Origin: an uncultured Oscillospiraceae bacterium
Lineage (GTDB): Bacteria > Bacillota > Clostridia > Oscillospirales > Ruminococcaceae
Length of the DNA: 19,786 bases
Assembly: GCA_910587335.1 (NCBI GenBank)
Contig: CAJUMG010000005.1
Span: forward strand, 56,567-76,352
Reading direction: 5' to 3'
The notes under the pieces are model-generated. The model was not told where the DNA came from. It saw nothing but the letters and a program-made list of their open reading frames with translations, and made no database searches. Both the position numbers and the translations under genes were made by a program. This document shows, one piece after another, positions 14,159 through 19,786 of this stretch (position 1 is the first letter of the stretch; every line of letters starts with the position of its first letter).

Positions 14159-15553
14159 TTACTGTGCAATAGCCCAGGACGTTTGGGGTGCTGTTTCCTG
14201 CTCGGCTATCTGCGCAATCATTTTTTCGATGGTTGCGATTTTAATGCACAGGCAAAGGATTTTTGCAGCGCTTTCCAGCTCCTCTAACGAAGGATAGGTG
14301 GGCGCAATACGAATGTTGGAGTCGTCGGGGTCAATGCCATAGGGGAAGGTAGAGCCTGCCGGCGTCATCACAACACCTGCTTCCCGGCACAGAGAAATAA
14401 CCCGCTTGGCGCAGCCAGGCTGCGTGTCCAAAGAGATAAAATACCCTCCGGTGGGATTGGTCCAGCGGGCGATACCGCAGTAACCAAGCTCCCGCTCAAG
14501 TATCTGTTCTACCAGCTGGAATTTGGGCCCGATCAGCTGCGCGTGTTTTTTCATATGGGCTAAAACGCCTGCTTCGTCCTGGAAAAAGCGCACGTGCCGC
14601 AGCTGGTTCATCTTGTCGTTTCCAATGGTTTGAACGGTCATATGCATTTTGATATTTTGAATGTTGTGGAAAGAGGCGCCCATGGCCGCCAGTCCCGAGC
14701 CGGGATAGCTGATTTTAGAGGTGGAGCAGAAGATGAAAACCATGTCTTCCTTTTTGTTTTTCTTCGCCTCAGAAAAAAGATTCAGCAGCTGCACCTTTTC
14801 TTCGGTCAGCTCGTGGATGAAATAGGCATTATCCCAGAAGATGCGAAAATCCGGCGCTTTGGGAGAAAGATTGGCAAACCGCCGCACCACTTCATCCGAA
14901 TAGGTTAAGCCGGATGGATTGGAAAATTTCGGCACGCACCAGATTCCCTTGATGCTCTCATCCTCGCTGACCAGCTTTTCGACCAAATCCATGTCCGGGC
15001 CATCCTCATTCATAGGCACATTGATCATCTCAATGCCGAAATGCTGGCAGATGGCAAAATGCCGGTCGTAGCCGGGAACCGGACAGAGAAATTTTACCTT
15101 ATCCAAGCGGCACCAAGGCTTTGGAGAGCCGTATACACCGTGGAGCATCGCCCGAGCGATGGTGTCATACATCATATTCAGGCTGGAATTACCGCCGACA
15201 ATCATATTTTCCGCAGGCATATCCAAAAGATTCCCCATCAGCTGTTTGGCCTCCGGGATTCCATCCAGACAGCCGTAGTTGCGGCAGTCGGTCCCGTCCG
15301 AGGCGGCCAGATTGCTTTGGCTGCTCAAAACGTCCATCATCGGGGCAGAAAGAACCAGCTGATCGGGGCCCGGTTTCCCCCGGGACATATTCAGCTTTTG
15401 CCCTTTGCATTTGTACTCTTCATATTCCTTCATATAACTGTCTTTCAATGTAGACAATCCAGCCGCAGAAAGCTGGGAAACAGGCCGATCCGACTGAGCG
15501 CCAGTCAGATGATTGATTGCCAGAAATATTGCAATATCTTTCATATTATGCAT
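14159..15553 (-). CDS. Aminotransferase class I/II, aspartate aminotransferase subgroup 1c
   Basis: This ~464-aa PLP enzyme belongs to the aspartate aminotransferase group marked by the MSRGKPGPDQL motif (residues 56-66), as in Mycobacterium Rv3722c-type enzymes. It should move the amino group between aspartate and 2-oxoglutarate. Active-site landmarks are KFSNPSGLTYSD near 209-220, WDNAYF near 240-245 with PLP-contacting Asp and Tyr, and FCSTSKISYPGSGLA with the PLP Lys280. I chose ATG 15553 because AGGTGG lies upstream at good spacing; GTG 15565 and ATG 15544 are alternatives. The first ~35 residues (MHNMKDIAIFLAINHLTGAQ...) seem longer than usual for the family. It has its own promoter. 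Confidence 0.93.
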   Translation of the reverse strand: MHNMKDIAIFLAINHLTGAQSDRPVSQLSAAGLSTLKDSYMKEYEEYKCKGQKLNMSRGKPGPDQLVLSAPMMDVLSSQSNLAASDGTDCRNYGCLDGIPEAKQLMGNLLDMPAENMIVGGNSSLNMMYDTIARAMLHGVYGSPKPWCRLDKVKFLCPVPGYDRHFAICQHFGIEMINVPMNEDGPDMDLVEKLVSEDESIKGIWCVPKFSNPSGLTYSDEVVRRFANLSPKAPDFRIFWDNAYFIHELTEEKVQLLNLFSEAKKNKKEDMVFIFCSTSKISYPGSGLAAMGASFHNIQNIKMHMTVQTIGNDKMNQLRHVRFFQDEAGVLAHMKKHAQLIGPKFQLVEQILERELGYCGIARWTNPTGGYFISLDTQPGCAKRVISLCREAGVVMTPAGSTFPYGIDPDDSNIRIAPTYPSLEELESAAKILCLCIKIATIEKMIAQIAEQETAPQTSWAIAQ

Positions 15554-15586
15554 GAAGAGCACCACCTAAATTCAAATTACAGTCAT

Positions 15587-15615
15587 ATTATACTCTATAT
15601 TATGAAATAATGCAA
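15587..15615 (-). promoter_or_regulatory. Sigma-A promoter of the aminotransferase gene
   Basis: On the minus strand TTGCAT (15615-15610) and TATAAT (15592-15587) are separated by 17 nt. The predicted leader is about 28 nt and carries the AGGTGG ribosome binding site. Confidence 0.8.
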
Positions 15616-15710
15616 GTATATTTAAAATAAACTTGCAGAAATTGCTGATTCAATAGAATAGAAAAACCGTTTTCCTGTATTTTTGTGAAATTTGCAGAAT
15701 TCTTTTTGCA

Positions 15711-15749
15711 AAAAACAGGGGATATGCAATTTGTACTGCATATCCCCTG
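15711..15749 (-). terminator. Terminator of asnS
   Basis: A perfect 13-bp inverted repeat (CAGGGGATATGCA, 15716-15728, with 15737-15749) has an 8-nt loop. On the minus strand it is followed by TTTTTTGC. It lies about 35 nt after the asnS stop. Confidence 0.88.
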
Positions 15750-15784
15750 CATATTTTGCCGGAAATCTTGCTGAATCCGACCTT

Positions 15785-17179
15785 TTAAAACTCAGCGGAG
15801 CCTGTAACCCGCGGAAAAGGAAGGACATCCCGAATGTTGGAAATGCCGGTCATATACATAATCAGCCGTTCGAACCCCAGACCATAGCCTGCGTGCTTGC
15901 AGCCGCCGAACCGGCGTAGGTCCAGATACCAGGAATAATCCTCCTGCCGCAGGCCCAGCTCGTCCATTCGGGCGGTGAGCACTTCGAGTCGCTCTTCACG
16001 CTGGCTGCCGCCGATGATCTCTCCAACGCCGGGAACCAGCAGATCCATAGCGGCAACGGTCTTGCCGTCATCGTTCAAGCGCATGTAAAACGCCTTGATC
16101 TCTTTTGGATAGTCGATGACAAATACCGGCTTTTGAAAGATTTTTTCGGTGAGATACCGCTCATGTTCGGTTTGCAGGTCGCATCCCCAGTATACCGGAT
16201 ATTCAAATTCGTCCTTGTGCTCTTCCAAAAGTTTGATGGCTTCGGTGTAGGTGACCTGGCCAAAATCCGCTTCGATCAGGCTTTCCAGCCGCTGAATGAG
16301 CCCCTTGTCATAGAAATCGTTGAAGAATTTCATCTCCTGCGGACATTGCTCCAGCACATACCGCAGCACATATTTGATCATGTCCTGGGCCAGCGCCATA
16401 TCGTCCTGCAAATCCGCAAAGGCAATCTCCGGCTCGATCATCCAAAATTCCGCCGCATGACGGGGCGTGTTGGATTTTTCCGCCCGGAAGGTGGGACCAA
16501 AGGTATAAACGCTTCCAAAAGCCATGGCCATACATTCCGCCTCCAGCTGGCCGGATACGGTCAAGCTGGTCATTTTTCCAAAAAAGTCCTGGCTGTAGTC
16601 CACCTGACCATCCTCGGTATGTGGGGCGGAATCAGGGTCAAAGGTGGTTACGTGGAACATTTCGCCGGCGCCTTCGCAGTCGCTTCCGGTGATTAGGGGG
16701 GTGTGGGCATAGATAAAGCCCCGTTCATTGAAAAAGCGGTGGATGGCAAAAGCCGCTACCGACCGGACCCGAAACGCGGCGCTAAAGGTATTGGTCCTCG
16801 GCCGCAGATGGGCGATGGTACGAAGATATTCCAGGGTATGGCGTTTCTTTTGCAGCGGATAGTCCGGCGCGGAAACCCCTTCCACCACGATTTGGGACGC
16901 GTGCAGCTCACAGGGCTGCTTGGCGTTAGGTGTCAGTACCAGCGTGCCGGTGACCTGTAACGCGGCTCCCACATTCAATTTGGCGATTTCTTTAAAATTC
17001 GGGACCTTTGCGTCTTCAAAAACCACCTGTAAATTGGCGAAAGAGCTGCCGTCGTTTAGCTCAATGAATCCCAAAGCCTTGGAATCCCGGATGGTTTTTA
17101 CCCAGCCGCAGACCGTAATAGCCTTGTCGGCCAGTTCCGGCGCTTGCTGGAACACTTTTTTCAATTCCATTCTTGCCAT
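15785..17179 (-). CDS. asnS: Asparaginyl-tRNA synthetase
   Basis: AsnS charges tRNA-Asn with asparagine. The 464-aa protein has the class IIb layout. An N-terminal OB-fold anticodon-binding domain (ITVCGWVKTIRDSKALGFIELNDGS, residues ~20-105) precedes the catalytic domain. Motif 2 is FRAEKSNTPRHAAEFWMIEPE at about 231-251. Motif 3 is GLGFERLIMYMTGISNIRDVLPFPR near the C-terminus, and the chain ends VTGSAEF, close to the AsnRS-specific xGxAEF ending. The start ATG 17179 has GGAGGT 7 nt upstream. The promoter at 17238-17266 leaves a ~50-nt leader, too short for a T-box. Confidence 0.97.
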   Translation of the reverse strand: MARMELKKVFQQAPELADKAITVCGWVKTIRDSKALGFIELNDGSSFANLQVVFEDAKVPNFKEIAKLNVGAALQVTGTLVLTPNAKQPCELHASQIVVEGVSAPDYPLQKKRHTLEYLRTIAHLRPRTNTFSAAFRVRSVAAFAIHRFFNERGFIYAHTPLITGSDCEGAGEMFHVTTFDPDSAPHTEDGQVDYSQDFFGKMTSLTVSGQLEAECMAMAFGSVYTFGPTFRAEKSNTPRHAAEFWMIEPEIAFADLQDDMALAQDMIKYVLRYVLEQCPQEMKFFNDFYDKGLIQRLESLIEADFGQVTYTEAIKLLEEHKDEFEYPVYWGCDLQTEHERYLTEKIFQKPVFVIDYPKEIKAFYMRLNDDGKTVAAMDLLVPGVGEIIGGSQREERLEVLTARMDELGLRQEDYSWYLDLRRFGGCKHAGYGLGFERLIMYMTGISNIRDVLPFPRVTGSAEF

Positions 17180-17237
17180 GAAAAGGACCTCCGTCTGATC
17201 AAAAATAGGAAATACAGAACAAAATTACATATTTTGC

Positions 17238-17266
17238 ATTATACTATATTTTATCCAGGATAACAA
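17238..17266 (-). promoter_or_regulatory. Sigma-A promoter of asnS
   Basis: On the minus strand TTGTTA (17266-17261) and TATAAT (17243-17238) are 17 nt apart. It is divergent from the carboxypeptidase promoter at 17326-17354. Confidence 0.8.
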
Positions 17267-17325
17267 GCAGGACCGCATCTTATCACCTTTTTTTGTGACG
17301 GATGGCTGAATTTTCCACGGTTTGC

Positions 17326-17354
17326 TTGGCAACAGAGGTGTTTTTTGCTATAAT
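17326..17354 (+). promoter_or_regulatory. Sigma-A promoter of the D,D-carboxypeptidase gene
   Basis: TTGGCA (17326-17331) and a perfect TATAAT (17349-17354) are 17 nt apart. This vegetative type of promoter argues for a growth role rather than the forespore sigma-F control known for Bacillus dacF. Confidence 0.8.
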
Positions 17355-17425
17355 ATTTTGCCAAGAACGGTTTTGAATAGGTTCCTTTCGTGCCAGATGG
17401 GGAAAACTTACAATGGGGTAAAAAG

Positions 17426-18955
17426 ATGAAGCGATATATGTGCTTTTTTTTCATATGGATTTTAGTGGGGGTATTGGTTAAGCCGTCCCCGGCCTGGGCG
17501 GCTTATACCGAACAGGTTCCGGCCACCGCCAGCCAGACTTCGGTAGTGATAGACGCCGCCACCGGTCAGGTGCTGGTGGAAAAAGGGATGGACCAAATGA
17601 TGTATCCGGCCAGCATCACCAAGATCATGACCGTGCTGCTGGCGTTAGAAAACAGCGATCCGGACAAAATACATACCATGAGCTATGAGGCGACCCATTC
17701 CATTGATCCCAACAGTACCCATATCGCCCTGACCGAAGGGGAGCAGCTCTCTCTCCGGGACCTGATGTACGCCACAATGGTTGCCTCTGCCAACGACGCG
17801 GCCAATGGCATTGCCGAATGCGTCGCCGGGAGCATTGACCAGTTTGTGGCGATGATGAACGAAAAGGCCAAGGAGATCGGCGCCGTCCACACCCATTTTG
17901 CCAACGCCAACGGTCTGCACAATACCGACCATTATACCACCGCCTATGATATGGCGCTGATTACAAAATACGCGCTGACCGTCAAAGGCTTTCGGGAATA
18001 CTGGCGCGCAGAAGAATATACCATCCAGCCTACTAATAAGCAAAAACAGCCAAGGCAGATGGGGACCCAACACAGTATGTTTGTGGAATCCCAGTTTACC
18101 TACGAAGGATGTACCGGCGGTAAGCTTGGGTATACCGACGAGGCGCGCCATACCTCCGCAACCAGCGCTAAGCGGGGAGATGTGGAGCTCATCTGCGTGA
18201 CCATGAGCAGCCAGAAATATGAAAAGTATGAGGATACAGCGGCGCTGTTCGATTACTGCTTTGACTCTTTTGAAAAGGTGACCCTTTCCAAGCGCAGCCT
18301 GCAGGGCTTTGTCATTCCGGTGATGGATGGGGACACCCAGGTGCAGGAGGTGCGCATCTATCCGGATAGTAGTATTGACCTACTTTTGCACCGGCAGTAT
18401 AGCGTCGATGATCTTTCTTTGGAATACCAGGTGCCCAAGACCTATCGGTTAGGCGAAGATGTGATCCCTTCTTTAAAGGTGACGCTGAAGCCCGAAAGCA
18501 GCAGTATGTATCGGGATTTGGGCAGCTTTCCGCTGCCGTTTTCGTTAATTGATACCACAGAGCAGAAGCTCGATAGCGCTACCGGCCTGCCGGTAAAGGA
18601 CAACAGCCTTTTCTGGAAAAATGTGCTAGGTATTCTCAAATGGATCGGCGTGACCTTGGCGGTCGTTGTCGGATGTGCCGTTTTCGTTCTCTTTTTCGCT
18701 TGGCTGCGCCGTTTTTTACATCGCAGAAAGGTAAAGCGCCGCCAGCGCCGCCGGGAAAAGCTGGAGGCGAAGCGAGAAGCCGAATTGCGGGCGCGGCATG
18801 TGGCGGCTTTGCGCGCCCGTAAGAGGTTGGCTGAGACGGGAATGCGCCCTTCTCAGCAGACAAGACCGGTGCATATTTATGTACAGCAGGGCCCACAGCG
18901 GCAGCAGCCTCAAACAGGAGGGACCGCCGTTACAACCCGAAGGCCCAGACGCTGA
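17426..18955 (+). CDS. Serine-type D-alanyl-D-alanine carboxypeptidase (family S11)
   Basis: This penicillin-binding protein removes the terminal D-Ala from peptidoglycan stem peptides outside the membrane. The 509-aa protein has a signal peptide (residues 1-25, PSPAWA), the S-x-x-K box PASITKIM (Ser63, Lys66) and the S-x-N box SANDAAN (121-123). The third box is GGKLGYTDEA, with KLG at 233-235 where KTG or KSG is usual. A C-terminal beta-rich domain (~285-375) follows, then a membrane span at about 401-425 and an Arg/Lys-rich cytoplasmic tail of ~80 residues. The start is ATG 17426 with GGGG 7 nt upstream; the frame extends back to 17390 without a better site. It has its own promoter and is followed after 17 nt by the pseudouridine synthase gene. 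It resembles DacF/DacB types; the exact paralogue is uncertain. Confidence 0.93.
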   Translation: MKRYMCFFFIWILVGVLVKPSPAWAAYTEQVPATASQTSVVIDAATGQVLVEKGMDQMMYPASITKIMTVLLALENSDPDKIHTMSYEATHSIDPNSTHIALTEGEQLSLRDLMYATMVASANDAANGIAECVAGSIDQFVAMMNEKAKEIGAVHTHFANANGLHNTDHYTTAYDMALITKYALTVKGFREYWRAEEYTIQPTNKQKQPRQMGTQHSMFVESQFTYEGCTGGKLGYTDEARHTSATSAKRGDVELICVTMSSQKYEKYEDTAALFDYCFDSFEKVTLSKRSLQGFVIPVMDGDTQVQEVRIYPDSSIDLLLHRQYSVDDLSLEYQVPKTYRLGEDVIPSLKVTLKPESSSMYRDLGSFPLPFSLIDTTEQKLDSATGLPVKDNSLFWKNVLGILKWIGVTLAVVVGCAVFVLFFAWLRRFLHRRKVKRRQRRREKLEAKREAELRARHVAALRARKRLAETGMRPSQQTRPVHIYVQQGPQRQQPQTGGTAVTTRRPRR

Positions 18956-18972
18956 GAGGATGGGAAAATAGG

Positions 18973-19786
18973 ATGAGAACCTTTTACATTTCGGCCAACG
19001 ACGCGGGACAGCGCTTGGATAAATTTTTGACTAAAGCCGTGCCCCTTCTTCCTTCGTCACTGCTTTACAAATACATCCGGCTAAAAAGGATTAAATGCAA
19101 CCATCAGCGCTGCCAGATCTCCACCCGTTTAAAGGAAGGAGATCTGCTGGAACTTTATATAAACGACGATTTCTTTTCTCCTCCTGCGGCTGAGGAGGCT
19201 TTTTTTCACGCGCCCGCCAAGCTTGATTTATTGTATGAGGATGAAAATATCCTTTTGGTCAACAAACCTGCCGGATTGATCGTCCATGAGGATGATAAGG
19301 AGGTTTGGGATACGCTGATCAATCGGATATTAAAATATCTGTACGAAAAAAGGGAGTACGACCCGGCAAAGGAAAATTCCTTTGTTCCGGCGCTTTGTAA
19401 CCGCATCGACCGCAATACCTCCGGGATTGTGCTGGCGGCAAAAAATGCCCCAGCGCTCCGGGAACTAAACCAACGGATCCGGGAGCGGGAAATCCAAAAG
19501 CGGTATCTGTGCGCCGTTCATGGAAAAATGCCCCGGCAGAAGGAGCTGCTCACCGCCTATTTGAAAAAGGATGCGGACAAAAATCAGGTGAAGGTGTACA
19601 ATCAGCCGGTCCCCGACGGCAGAACGATTCAAACGGCCTACCAGGTGCTGGCGGAAAAGGGGGACCTATCCTTATTGCAGGTGGACCTTATCACCGGCCG
19701 CACCCACCAGATCCGCGCCCATATGGCTTTTCTGGGTCATCCGCTGTTGGGAGACAGCAAATATGGTAAAAATGGCGACCGGCAGC
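18973..19786 (+). CDS. RluA-family pseudouridine synthase (3' partial)
   Basis: The gene is cut by the window end; 271 codons are visible. The enzyme converts specific uridines in 23S rRNA or tRNA to pseudouridine. An N-terminal S4 RNA-binding domain (RLDKFLTKAVPLLPSSLLYKYIRLKRIKCN, residues ~14-43) is followed by the synthase domain. That domain has LLYEDENILLVNKPAGLIVH at 86-105, the catalytic Asp146 in CNRIDRNTSGIVLAAK, and the late motif LITGRTHQIRAHMAFLGHPLLGDSKYG. The NRIDRNTSG form replaces the more common HRLDRxTSG but keeps the Asp and Arg. The ATG lies 17 nt after the carboxypeptidase stop, with GAGAGGA further upstream, so translation is probably coupled. RluC/RluD-type specificity cannot be told from sequence alone. 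Confidence 0.94.
   Translation, partial: MRTFYISANDAGQRLDKFLTKAVPLLPSSLLYKYIRLKRIKCNHQRCQISTRLKEGDLLELYINDDFFSPPAAEEAFFHAPAKLDLLYEDENILLVNKPAGLIVHEDDKEVWDTLINRILKYLYEKREYDPAKENSFVPALCNRIDRNTSGIVLAAKNAPALRELNQRIREREIQKRYLCAVHGKMPRQKELLTAYLKKDADKNQVKVYNQPVPDGRTIQTAYQVLAEKGDLSLLQVDLITGRTHQIRAHMAFLGHPLLGDSKYGKNGDRQ

Noticed and set aside
1..19786. CRISPR arrays, tRNA or rRNA genes, insertion sequences, phage genes, toxin-antitoxin or defence systems
   Set aside because: I saw no regular direct repeats, no tRNA-like cloverleaf, no transposase or integrase and no defence-type domains. All substantial reading frames belong to ordinary chromosomal families.

Overview
The window looks like a core chromosomal segment of a spore-forming, anaerobic low-to-mid GC Firmicute, most likely class Clostridia (Oscillospiraceae/Ruminococcaceae-like). 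This rests on the sporulation genes spoIIGA, sigE, yabP and yabQ, the DivIC-YabR pair, a long-form HPF, NrdR, an oxygen-sensitive class I fumarase subunit, strong AGGAGG-type ribosome binding sites and TTGnnn-17-TATAAT promoters. The taxonomic placement is inference. I see no tRNA, rRNA, CRISPR array, insertion sequence, phage gene or integration site.

Layout. (1) 1-1160: the 3' end of spoIIGA (protease for pro-sigma-E) followed by sigE, closed by a perfect 19-bp inverted repeat. (2) 1170-3006, minus strand: a lipoprotein of unknown function, then endonuclease III (nth) and a lone PTS EIIA domain, with separate promoters before the lipoprotein and nth. (3) 3247-4875: a monocistronic leuA with its own promoter and terminator. 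(4) 4906-6680: yabP-yabQ-divIC-yabR. A sigma-E-like promoter precedes yabP and a vegetative promoter sits at the end of yabQ just before divIC. (5) 6720-8815: an amidohydrolase and a class I fumarase alpha subunit, ending in a terminator with no beta subunit beside them. (6) 8831-13253, minus strand: flavin reductase, an M3-type lipoprotein peptidase, HPF and an RlmL-type rRNA methyltransferase. (7) 13385-13965: nrdR, divergent from the flavin reductase. (8) 14077-17243, minus strand: a subgroup 1c aspartate aminotransferase and asparaginyl-tRNA synthetase. (9) 17326-19786: a serine D,D-carboxypeptidase and an RluA-family pseudouridine synthase cut off by the window end.

How the genes fit together. 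SpoIIGA activates pro-sigma-E in the mother cell. Sigma-E would then drive yabPQ through the promoter-like site at 4906-4935, so the two sporulation blocks are plausibly linked by regulation although about 4 kb apart. The other genes are housekeeping functions in short transcription units, each mostly bounded by a recognisable promoter and hairpin.

I did not find a convincing new multi-gene system. The points most worth a second look are the spoIIGA frame that overlaps sigE by 185 nt, the lone fumarase alpha subunit, the KLG (not KTG) third box and long basic tail in the D,D-carboxypeptidase, the lipid-anchored M3 peptidase, and the sigma-E/vegetative promoter pair in the yabP-divIC operon.
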